A model generated the notes under the pieces. That model was not told the origin of the DNA. It saw nothing but the letters and a program-made list of their open reading frames with translations, and made no database searches. A program made the translations under genes and the position numbers. Shown here one piece after another: positions 18,081 to 25,358 of a DNA stretch of 64,000 bases. Source of the DNA: JAJDYQ01 sp942491945. Its GTDB lineage: Bacteria; Pseudomonadota; Gammaproteobacteria; JAJDYQ01. Where the stretch lies: contig CALODD010000087.1 in assembly GCA_942491945.1 (NCBI GenBank), forward strand, positions 1 to 64,000, given 5' to 3'. Numbering within the stretch: the stretch's first letter is position 1; the number at the start of each line of letters is the position of its first letter.

Positions 18081-18089
18081 ACATCAGTA
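18060..18089 (-). promoter_or_regulatory. Perfect 12-bp inverted repeat covering the moaA start codon
   Basis: TACTGATGTATG / CATACATCAGTA with a 6-base loop. In the moaA transcript the AUG is paired at the base of the loop, so the hairpin could block initiation, or the DNA palindrome could be an operator. No U run follows, so it is not an intrinsic terminator. Confidence 0.6.
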
Positions 18090-18162
18090 ACTGCAAAGGC
18101 TGTGCCAGAAAAAAAGACCGATATTCACGATTTTCTGCACACCTAATGGTGCGGACAGCTTG

Positions 18163-18186
18163 CATACCGAACGAACGTTCGGTATG
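18163..18186. promoter_or_regulatory. TetR-type operator between moaA and tetR
   Basis: Inverted repeat with 11-bp arms CATACCGAACG / CGTTCGGTATG around AA. Its core recurs at 18807. It lies 9 bp before the TetR ATG and upstream of moaA on the other strand, so it probably autoregulates tetR and may also act on the moa operon. Confidence 0.8.
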
Positions 18187-18194
18187 GTTGTGCC

Positions 18195-18788
18195 ATGAGT
18201 AAATCAGAGACATCTCAGATTCGGGGGGAAGCACTACGCCACCAGGTACTTGATACCGCACTCAAGTTGTTTTCCGAGAAAGGCTATTTCAAAACCTCGA
18301 TTCACGATATTCGCAAAGAGGCTGGCGTCAGCATTGGTGCGATCTACCATCATTTTGAAAACAAGGAAGCATTGGCCAAGGCCCTGTACGACTTACTGGT
18401 TCTACGTATGGAAGCGGCTATTGATCAGGCCTGTACAGATCTGACCGGTACGCTAGACCGCAGCCGCGCCATTATCAAAACCCTGTTTGAGATGACCGAG
18501 ACCGATCCTCAGACCATGCAGTTCATTCTGCTGGCACAACACCGCGAGTATCTACCTGATGAGCCGCCGATATGTTCTTCACGCCCTTTCCAGTTTATGA
18601 AGGAAGTCGTTGAAGAAGGCATCGCCAAAGGCGAAGTCATGGAAATTGAACCCTGGGTTGCCGCTACTGCAATGTATGGTGGCGCATTGCGCATGATGGG
18701 CCTGAAAATGGACGGCGCACTTGAGCCTGCCCTTGATCAGTATCTCGATGAGACCGTTGCCTGTGGTTGGCGGGCCATCAAGACATAG
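18195..18788 (+). CDS. TetR-family transcriptional regulator
   Basis: 197 residues. N-terminal TetR helix-turn-helix: ALRHQVLDTALKLFSEKGYFKTSIHDIRKEAGVSIGAIYHHFENKEALAKALYD (residues 12-65). The C-terminal ligand-binding half is helical and contains a CSS segment near residue 130. Ligand unknown. The AcrR-like sequence AxxxG..IYHHF is typical. Both this gene and the downstream DsrE-like gene are preceded by the same GAACG-based palindrome, so it probably represses itself and that gene. Confidence 0.9.
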   Translation: MSKSETSQIRGEALRHQVLDTALKLFSEKGYFKTSIHDIRKEAGVSIGAIYHHFENKEALAKALYDLLVLRMEAAIDQACTDLTGTLDRSRAIIKTLFEMTETDPQTMQFILLAQHREYLPDEPPICSSRPFQFMKEVVEEGIAKGEVMEIEPWVAATAMYGGALRMMGLKMDGALEPALDQYLDETVACGWRAIKT

Positions 18789-18806
18789 TATTTTTTTAAC
18801 CGTGTT

Positions 18807-18824
18807 ACCGAACGAACGTTCGTT
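18807..18824. promoter_or_regulatory. Second TetR-type operator, upstream of the DsrE-like gene
   Basis: ACCGAACG / AA / CGTTCGTT, the same core as 18163-18186 with one changed base in the right arm. It lies 16 bp before the DsrE-like ATG; AGAGGAG just after it is that gene's ribosome-binding site. Confidence 0.75.
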
Positions 18825-18840
18825 TTAAAGAGGAGTAATC

Positions 18841-19332
18841 ATGAAAAAACTGACTTATATCTTAATATTTGGCCTGCTGCTGGCTTTCCAGACCGGCGCT
18901 TATGCCGCAAAACCTGATGATGCCGACGCACTCAAGGGTGTGACTAAAGGCAAGGTACTGTTTGATATTAATATGGCTGAGGCCAAAAAGATGACACTGT
19001 ATCTTATGGTCATTCGTGAAACCGTTGATGACCTTGTTCGTCAGGGTGTCGAGCCTGATGTGGTACTGGCCTTCCGTGGCTTATCCGTGAAATTAATTTC
19101 CAAAGATCGCGAGCAAATGGAGTTAACTGATTTCGAACATCTCGATAAAATTGCTGCGCAACTCGCTGACTTACAGAAGCAAGGTGTCAGAATAGAAGCC
19201 TGTTCTGTAGCAACTCGCTTGTTTAATGTGAAGAACGATGATGTGCTTGATGGCATCAAGCCCGTCGGCAACACCTTTGTTTCACTGACCGGTTATCAGG
19301 CACAAGGCTACGCCAATATTCCAATCTATTAA
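18841..19332 (+). CDS. Exported DsrE/DsrF-like protein
   Basis: 163 residues. Signal peptide MKKLTYILIFGLLLAFQTGAYA. The mature domain is a DsrE-type fold: GKVLFDINMAEAKKMTLYLMVIRETVDDLVRQGVEPDVVLAFRG, then GVRIEACSVATRLF with a Cys at the usual position of the sulfur-carrying cysteine. Periplasmic DsrE-like proteins are common in sulfur-metabolising gammaproteobacteria but have no established reaction. Strong Shine-Dalgarno (AGAGGAG). Predicted target of the TetR upstream; followed by a strong terminator. Confidence 0.8.
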   Translation: MKKLTYILIFGLLLAFQTGAYAAKPDDADALKGVTKGKVLFDINMAEAKKMTLYLMVIRETVDDLVRQGVEPDVVLAFRGLSVKLISKDREQMELTDFEHLDKIAAQLADLQKQGVRIEACSVATRLFNVKNDDVLDGIKPVGNTFVSLTGYQAQGYANIPIY

Positions 19333-19338
19333 TAAAAA

Positions 19339-19369
19339 AGGCACGCCTTATCGAGTATAAGGCGTGCCT
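19339..19369. terminator. Intrinsic terminator, bidirectional
   Basis: 13-bp perfect stem AGGCACGCCTTAT / ATAAGGCGTGCCT with a 5-base loop and an A run on the left, between the DsrE-like gene and the convergent amidohydrolase gene. Confidence 0.9.
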
Positions 19370-19388
19370 GTTAGTTAAAGCTTATTGG

Positions 19389-21107
19389 CTAATTCGCACG
19401 AAAAACGACTTTGCCACCAACCATCGTCATCACTGGTTTAGTCTTGCGTATCTCGACTGCAGGCACCGTCAGGTAATCACGATCTAATACCACTAGGTCA
19501 GCAAACTTACCTTTCTCCAGGCTACCCAGATCATTTTCACGAAATGCCATCCAGGCATTGCTGCGTGTATGTGCAATCAGCGCCTGTTCGCGCGTTACGA
19601 TTTCATCGGTGAGTTGATCACCATTCATCGCCTGACCGGTAACCGCCCACCACAGGGTATAAAACGGACTCGACTGATTAACCGTCATGGTATCGGTTCC
19701 CAGTCCCCAACGAATACCGGAAGCCTGTAATGTCTTCAGTGGTGGGTTACCAAAAGCCAGCATTGCTAGAGGGTGCTGAAACTTGTTACCAGTAATGAGT
19801 CGACGACTTTGGCTTGCCACTGCCATTCCTAATGCCTGCGCTCGCTTGATAATATCTTCATCAATACCATCGGCATGATGAAACACCCAGCGTAGGTCGT
19901 TCAGTGGATGTTGCTTGTTAATCTCTTCAAAGGCTTCCAGATGCTGTTTCATAGAAGCGGGATGCGTCGAGTGCTGCTGCAGGCTTAAACCTTTCGCCGC
20001 GATCTGACGTGACAGGTTAGCAAACGTCGTTTTATGTTCTTCACTACTTGCCGCTGGCTGCGCCATGGAATCATGGATAGGTCCATAGAGTCGCTCGCCG
20101 ATACCGATATGCTGAAAGTAATCGCTTTCTTCAAAGAATGTCAGATTGCCCAGGTCATTCGTAAACGCGCCTTCCTCTCCCGGTGCATAAGCCATTGGGC
20201 TATGCAGACTAAAGACACGAAAATCGAGTTTGCCTTCTTTCGCAAGCTCTCGATAGGCATTATAAAAATCCAGCGTCAATCCAGATCCCGCAGCATCGAT
20301 GACTGTTGTCAGACCCATCGAGCGTAAATCACCCAGCAAACCTGCTGCACGTTCTTTGGCCTGTTGTAAATCAGGCTCAACAATCTTCGCCAGCATACGA
20401 CGCATTGCTGCACCACGAACAATACCTGTCGGACGTTCGTTATCATCGATGTCAATATCGTTCGCGATCTCTAACCAGGCAATTTCGGTATCTTCATCAA
20501 TCTCAATGGCTTCAAACGCCTTTGTATTCGCGTAACCCATACCAAACAACAGCTGCGTAAAAACTGGATTATCTGGCGTCACTTCATCAATCTCTTGTCG
20601 AGTGAACGCTCCATTACCGTCAGTGAATTGATTAGGGGTATAGCCACCCATTACTACGACCCATTCATCCGGGCCGAGTGCTTTGGCTTTCTTAGCAATA
20701 CGCTGCAGTGCTTCGGCACGTGTATGCACACCGGTTAAACGAACTTCACGATTCCAGGTACGTGAGCCGCGTACAATATGCACATGGTTATCGATCAGAC
20801 CGGGTATAACAGTTTTACCATCGAGTTTAATAACCTCGGTGTTATCACCGACTAATTTTTCGATGTCTTTATTTGATCCTACGGCTTTGATTCGACCATC
20901 ATTAATTGCAACCGCCTCCTGGACAGAGAAGGCCTCATCAACCGTAAGAATTTTTCCGCCGATCAAAACAGTATCCGCAGAATCAGTGGGGGCAGCCTTC
21001 TCAACCATTGGCTTAGGGGCAACCGTTTCAGCCGCTTCTTCAGTCTGCGGCGAACATGCCACCACGAATAACAGTGAAAAAATTATTATATAGCGAAATA
21101 CTCCCAT
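19389..21107 (-). CDS. Amidohydrolase-3 family lipoprotein (YtcJ-like)
   Basis: 572 residues. Lipoprotein signal with lipobox FVVACS (Cys near 18), so it is anchored in the periplasm or outer membrane. After a Thr/Ala/Pro linker, the metal-dependent amidohydrolase body shows DTVLIGGKILTVDEAF, TVIPGLIDNHVHI (HxH metal motif), LQQHSTHP, WVFHHADGI and the C-terminal EKGKFADLVVLDRDYL. These proteins hydrolyse exocyclic amides or similar bonds; substrate unknown. GAGGACC precedes the ATG. Monocistronic. Confidence 0.87.
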   Translation of the reverse strand: MGVFRYIIIFSLLFVVACSPQTEEAAETVAPKPMVEKAAPTDSADTVLIGGKILTVDEAFSVQEAVAINDGRIKAVGSNKDIEKLVGDNTEVIKLDGKTVIPGLIDNHVHIVRGSRTWNREVRLTGVHTRAEALQRIAKKAKALGPDEWVVVMGGYTPNQFTDGNGAFTRQEIDEVTPDNPVFTQLLFGMGYANTKAFEAIEIDEDTEIAWLEIANDIDIDDNERPTGIVRGAAMRRMLAKIVEPDLQQAKERAAGLLGDLRSMGLTTVIDAAGSGLTLDFYNAYRELAKEGKLDFRVFSLHSPMAYAPGEEGAFTNDLGNLTFFEESDYFQHIGIGERLYGPIHDSMAQPAASSEEHKTTFANLSRQIAAKGLSLQQHSTHPASMKQHLEAFEEINKQHPLNDLRWVFHHADGIDEDIIKRAQALGMAVASQSRRLITGNKFQHPLAMLAFGNPPLKTLQASGIRWGLGTDTMTVNQSSPFYTLWWAVTGQAMNGDQLTDEIVTREQALIAHTRSNAWMAFRENDLGSLEKGKFADLVVLDRDYLTVPAVEIRKTKPVMTMVGGKVVFRAN

Positions 21108-21226
21108 GAGGTCCTCCTGATATTATGTTTTGATTATTTATAGCACAGATTAGTTGCAGAATAAGTATATAAAAGCTAACTTTTGCTAGTCTGATCCAGG
21201 TCATCTAGAGGAGATCGATTATTATC

Positions 21227-21703
21227 ATGAAACAGCTCTCATTACTGTTTGCCATTTATGCATCCATTCTATTTACATATTCAGTCTCCTACGCTCAGAC
21301 CAACGAAGAAGTCACTAATCTGGTTAAAGTAACAAAAACTGCAATGGAAGCTGACTCCGAGCAAACCATTGAAAGTATTATGTTTGCTGAACATCCATAC
21401 AAAGATGAAAATAATCCGGCGTTATATGTCTTTGTGCTCGATACCGATCTCGTTGTTGCCGCTCATCCTATTCTGCCGCATATCGTCGGCATGAACCTGA
21501 AAGGAAAGCCTGATCCCAAGGGAAAATTGTTTCGCGAAGAAATGCTGGAAAAAGCCTTGAAAGACGGTAAAGGCTGGGTGGATTATCATTACCTTAATCC
21601 TAAAACAACGCAGCAAACACTGAAGATCAGTTATTTTGAATTAGCAAACGGTACTGATGGTAAGCAGTATATTATTGGAAGTGGCCTGTATCCTGAAAAA
21701 TAA
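21227..21703 (+). CDS. Secreted single Cache-domain protein
   Basis: 158 residues. Signal peptide ending SYA (about 23), then one Cache_2 sensor-like domain: ALYVFVLDTDLVVAAHPILPHIVGMNLKGKPDPKGKLFREEMLEKALKDGKGWVDYHYLNP and ISYFELANGTDGKQYIIGSGLYPE. Such free-standing periplasmic Cache proteins bind small ligands and usually work with a separate signalling partner; none is adjacent here. Confidence 0.85.
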   Translation: MKQLSLLFAIYASILFTYSVSYAQTNEEVTNLVKVTKTAMEADSEQTIESIMFAEHPYKDENNPALYVFVLDTDLVVAAHPILPHIVGMNLKGKPDPKGKLFREEMLEKALKDGKGWVDYHYLNPKTTQQTLKISYFELANGTDGKQYIIGSGLYPEK

Positions 21704-21722
21704 TACTTGGGTTAATTAGACA

Positions 21723-22670
21723 TCAAAACGCTTCATCTTCCAGTTCTGCAATCAACTGGCTAACGTAGCGGCCAATCTGAGCATCAAAGCCATTCCAGTT
21801 TTTATATTTATCCATATCGGCTATCACTTTAGGTTTCATCTCATAATCCAATAAACCTTCGTCATAATATTTCTGTACCGATGTACGCAGTGTTTTGTAT
21901 ATCGTATTAAATTCATGAACCAGATCCATATTGCCGCTATGACCATGCCCTACGACGACATGATTGGCCTTGATGTTTTTGATACGTTCAGTCACTTCAT
22001 AAGCACCTTTGAAGTTGCCATGACCCATGAACGAAAAGTGTTGATTATTCACTACATCACCCGTGAACAGCACGGCTTCTTCAACTACGTGAATCATTAA
22101 GTCTGTCGTTGTATGAGCCTTCTCAAACAACATGACGCGAAAAGTTATACCGCCAATTATGTAATCCCTGTCTTCTGCAGGCGTACTCGGGATAACTATC
22201 TTTGTTCCTGCAAAAGCCTCTTTGCTTAGACGCTCTTTAAAACGGTTAAACCAGAACTTATCATCTCCGGCATTAAGCAAAGTAATGAGCTCTGGATGCG
22301 CAATGGTTAAAGCTTCAGGATACGCTTCGACTATAGCCTGATTCGCTAGCCAGTGATCGCCGTGAATATGCGTGGTAAAGATATGAGTAACGGGCTTATT
22401 GGTAATTGCTCTGATACGTCGCAAGATCATTTTACTGATCTCATAACTTGTACCCGTATCAATGACTACCACACCGGTATTCGTTACTACAAAGCCTGGA
22501 TTATTATGAAAACCCTGACTAAATTTGGGGTCTTCATTATGCGGGCCATGCTCTATGACATAACTGTTAGCCCCGATCTTTTTGGTTTCAATATGAGACC
22601 AATTCAGTGCCCGAACAGATTGAAAACACATACTAAGCAATATGCATATAAACAGAAGAAAACGCGTCAT
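21723..22670 (-). CDS. Exported metallo-beta-lactamase-fold hydrolase
   Basis: 315 residues. Signal peptide ending SVRA. Intact metal motif THIHGDHWLANQ (HxHxDH, near residue 105), then VLFTGDVVN and VVVGHGHSGN. Unlike the protein at 12.2 kb all metal ligands are present. It resembles the quinoprotein-relay-system / SoxH group of periplasmic hydrolases. Substrate unknown; no operon partner is clear. Confidence 0.82.
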   Translation of the reverse strand: MTRFLLFICILLSMCFQSVRALNWSHIETKKIGANSYVIEHGPHNEDPKFSQGFHNNPGFVVTNTGVVVIDTGTSYEISKMILRRIRAITNKPVTHIFTTHIHGDHWLANQAIVEAYPEALTIAHPELITLLNAGDDKFWFNRFKERLSKEAFAGTKIVIPSTPAEDRDYIIGGITFRVMLFEKAHTTTDLMIHVVEEAVLFTGDVVNNQHFSFMGHGNFKGAYEVTERIKNIKANHVVVGHGHSGNMDLVHEFNTIYKTLRTSVQKYYDEGLLDYEMKPKVIADMDKYKNWNGFDAQIGRYVSQLIAELEDEAF

Positions 22671-22724
22671 CTCATATTCATCCTTTCAAAATGACCTCTC
22701 GAAGGTACATTGATTAGTCTAAAA

Positions 22725-24008
22725 TTATAGAAGAGATCGTATCGTTTTCACGACATCCTCTTTATCCCATTCCAACGCACCACGATAGCCGTAGCGAATT
22801 TTGCCGTTCTTATCGAGCAGGTAATTTGATGGATAGGCATAAACCTTCCATTGCTTCGAAGCATTTCCATCGATATCCATCAATACGGGGAAGTTATGCT
22901 CTATCTTATGTTCCTTGAAGAAACCTAATATTTTTTCCTGTGGCTCTTTGATATCGACCGTCAATAGTGCAAAGTCTTCACCTTCAAGTTTTTTTACCAA
23001 ACGATTCAGTGATGGAATTTCTTTTACACAAGGGCCACACCAGCTAGCCCAGAAATTAATTAGCACAACCTTGCCACGATAATCATCGAGGTCAAACGAC
23101 TTTCCAAATAGACCATCGAGTTTCAGTGCAGGAGCTGTGGGATCACCTCGATATGGATACAGAGACGGCATGCGTCGTGAAGCTTTTTTCGTAGGCGATT
23201 TCTGTTTCTGATTTGATACAGGCGATGTCGGTTGTTTGCTACTAACCAGAAAGTTGAATCCATCACTATATAGCTCACCCATTTGTTGGCGCATAAGCAG
23301 ATCATCTGGAATAAGGTCTTCTTTCAAGCGTGCGTGGAACCCACCTGTAATACCTTTTAATGCATGAAGCTTTACAGGCGCGCCACCGACCTGAAGCTGT
23401 TTTACAATCTGGTCGCTACGTAGAAATTTCGTTGAGTACTCTGGCTGTAACAGATATACAGGCTTATTAACTGATCTTGAAATCGGCAGGTAACGCGCAT
23501 CACTGCCTATTTCAACAGAGCCTTCTATAAAGTGAGGCGATATAAATATATAACCGGGAAAACTATGATCATTGGGATGTTTTTCCTGCCACAGCCTGCC
23601 AGCCTTAAGTGCGAGTACAGCTCCTCGATTCGCCGAACTCAGGACTATGTATTTATAACCTTTTTGTTTTGCTATGCGCATCAGAGCATAGATATCATCA
23701 GCACTAAACCTGGCAATACTGGAGCGCCCCACAGGCTCCATATAAGTTTCGTGCAAATCCAGTGTCCATAGATCGAAACCTTCATCCGCTATATTCAGCG
23801 CGCTTTCAATCATTTCGGAACTGGCACCATACTCAGATGGCAACCAGATGATCAGTCTGCTGTTGTTATCTTCATAACGGGTATAGATCAGGTCAGTACC
23901 AGATTCCAGACTGATCTCAGACTTCTGGTAGGCCAGAACATTACTGGCCGATATCTGCAAGGCAATTAAAATAGTAACGAATAAAACAGATTTTCTTATA
24001 TTTATCAT
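22725..24008 (-). CDS. Exported alpha/beta-hydrolase-like domain fused to TlpA-type thioredoxin
   Basis: 427 residues starting MINIRKSVLFVTILIALQIS (signal peptide cut near VLA); a further in-frame ATG at 24098 adds a non-signal-like tail and overlaps the next gene. Residues about 30-265 look like a divergent hydrolase fold (LIIWLPSEYG, GFDLWTLDLHETY, YIVLSSANRGAVLAL, PGYIFISPHFIEG). It resembles DUF3530-type proteins but no GxSxG is present: the elbow reads SSANRG. A Lys/Ser/Pro linker leads to a TlpA/ResA domain from about 295 with NFWASWCGPCVKEIPSL (CxxC) and YPSNYLLDKNGKIRYGYRG. It is probably periplasmic thiol-disulfide chemistry tied to a binding module. Confidence 0.78.
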   Translation of the reverse strand: MINIRKSVLFVTILIALQISASNVLAYQKSEISLESGTDLIYTRYEDNNSRLIIWLPSEYGASSEMIESALNIADEGFDLWTLDLHETYMEPVGRSSIARFSADDIYALMRIAKQKGYKYIVLSSANRGAVLALKAGRLWQEKHPNDHSFPGYIFISPHFIEGSVEIGSDARYLPISRSVNKPVYLLQPEYSTKFLRSDQIVKQLQVGGAPVKLHALKGITGGFHARLKEDLIPDDLLMRQQMGELYSDGFNFLVSSKQPTSPVSNQKQKSPTKKASRRMPSLYPYRGDPTAPALKLDGLFGKSFDLDDYRGKVVLINFWASWCGPCVKEIPSLNRLVKKLEGEDFALLTVDIKEPQEKILGFFKEHKIEHNFPVLMDIDGNASKQWKVYAYPSNYLLDKNGKIRYGYRGALEWDKEDVVKTIRSLL

Positions 24009-24072
24009 ACGCGCATGATAAACAAACATAAGCGTTGAAGCTCCCCGACAAAGATTAGAAATAAAGAAATGA

Positions 24073-24747
24073 CTAACTATGCAGTAGTTTTTTTTCATAG
24101 ACTACAGTAATTTCATGACCATCCCATTCATAAGATAAGTGTGGACCTTGCACCGGAATAGACACGGCCTTAGGTCGAAGCACGGCAATACACTCTCCAC
24201 TAGGATTACGAACAGAACGATAAACAATCCCCCATGAATCCTGGTCACGCATTTCACGACCAAAGGTCTGCGCCTGCCCCCAATGATCGGGGTCATGCAA
24301 TTCATTATAGCCATCACGAATATCATGCAAGGGTTTCTCAATCTCCCCGATATAGACGCGCATATCCAGAACGCACGCGTCTTCATTCGTATAGGCCATA
24401 AACTTTTCCCGATGATAGCGGGTTTCCGCTATAGCAGTTTCAAGCGTCTTTGCGGCGTAATACACACCATAAGTACCATCACTGAAACGGCTGGGTGCAT
24501 CGCTAGAAATATGCGTGAACGATGCCATAACGACAGAAGAGCCGGGCCCGGAGACACGATCACCTTCGGCTACCAGATGAATATCCCCAACCTGGTCACG
24601 TAGGCGATCATTTGTTTCGGCCTCTATTGCAAATAGTTCCTCCATCAAATCAGGCTCAGTAAGCCCTTCAAAGAAATTAATGGGGGGATACTGAGAAGAA
24701 ATGATGCGGTACTGTTTTTCCCAGCCGACGGCTACGGGTTGAGGCAC
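24073..24747 (-). CDS. RES-domain toxin (NAD+-degrading)
   Basis: 224 residues. RES family: conserved Arg in KQYRIISSQYPPINFFEGL, a Tyr in GVYYAAKTLETAIAETRYHRE with the catalytic Glu, and a Ser in DQDSWGIVYRSVRNPSGECIAVLRP. RES toxins deplete NAD+ by phosphorolysis or hydrolysis. The gene directly abuts its antitoxin upstream (no spacer), the standard order with antitoxin first. Confidence 0.9.
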   Translation of the reverse strand: MPQPVAVGWEKQYRIISSQYPPINFFEGLTEPDLMEELFAIEAETNDRLRDQVGDIHLVAEGDRVSGPGSSVVMASFTHISSDAPSRFSDGTYGVYYAAKTLETAIAETRYHREKFMAYTNEDACVLDMRVYIGEIEKPLHDIRDGYNELHDPDHWGQAQTFGREMRDQDSWGIVYRSVRNPSGECIAVLRPKAVSIPVQGPHLSYEWDGHEITVVYEKKLLHS

Positions 24748-25146
24748 TTACAGGCCTCGTTGAGCGTCCAGATACTGACGAACAACCGCTAGATCACTAA
24801 CATTACCTGCCAGCATACGATCCAGCGCAGACTGGCCATTAAACAACGGCGCATCATTCGGTTTGGATAACCAGCGGTTAGCCGTATCTTTGTTCGGCAT
24901 CAAGATCTGCAAAGCCTTATAGATACCCAATAGATAACTCACCCGCTCGACAACATCCCGATTCAGTCGACTTGCTGATTTCTCGGATTTCCATTTAAAA
25001 AAGGTTGAAGGCGGTGGAGAACCCAGCAATATCCGCTCCTGATTCGTTTTCAGGCCCCACTGGCTGGAAAGAGAGAAAAAAGCCTGCAAAGCCGCGCTAG
25101 CAACCCGCTTGGGATCTTGTTTGACTAAATTTGGGGCTAATTCCAT
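24748..25146 (-). CDS. Xre/MbcA/ParS-type antitoxin
   Basis: 132 residues. DUF2384-type C-terminal domain RVSYLLGIYKALQILMPNKDTANRWLSKPNDAPLFNGQSALDRMLAGNVSDLAVVRQYLDAQRG; N-terminal half is helical and DNA-binding-like (ERILLGSPPPSTFFKWKSEK). Neutralises the RES toxin and is expected to repress the pair from the palindrome just upstream. Confidence 0.9.
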   Translation of the reverse strand: MELAPNLVKQDPKRVASAALQAFFSLSSQWGLKTNQERILLGSPPPSTFFKWKSEKSASRLNRDVVERVSYLLGIYKALQILMPNKDTANRWLSKPNDAPLFNGQSALDRMLAGNVSDLAVVRQYLDAQRGL

Positions 25147-25153
25147 TATTTAG

Positions 25154-25197
25154 ACTCCATTTATATATATTTATATATATTAGTCCATATATGGAGT
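25154..25197. promoter_or_regulatory. Palindromic operator/promoter of the RES-Xre pair
   Basis: ACTCCAT / ATGGAGT arms enclose a TA-rich centre (TTATATATAT twice in tandem). Located 8 bp upstream of the antitoxin ATG, where autorepression of such pairs occurs; the TA-rich centre could also supply the -10. Confidence 0.65.
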
Positions 25198-25292
25198 ATT
25201 TCAAGTGCTCTAGCTTTGATCGACTTTAGGCACGCTCTCAAGAAGACACGACTTGAACCTTACGATTTGAACTAGCTCAAGCAGGCCTTACG

Positions 25293-25330
25293 CGACGGTA
25301 ATTTCCAATTAATTTAGAGACAAGGAGATG
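25293..25330 (+). repeat. Possible remnant of the left end of the IS3-family element
   Basis: ATTTCCAATTAAT..TAGA..CAAGGAGAT matches the segment just before orfA in the complete element at 39.1 kb (39113-39145) apart from a few bases and small gaps. No transposase follows, so this would be a solo fragment; chance cannot be excluded for so short a match. Confidence 0.4.
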
Positions 25331-25358
25331 CAACACTCTGCCTAGATAGTCATAGACA

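Noticed and set aside
18081..18194. Possible molybdenum-cofactor riboswitch upstream of moaA
   Set aside because: I could not fold the consensus stems or find the conserved loops in this short leader; the TetR palindrome and start hairpin explain the region better.
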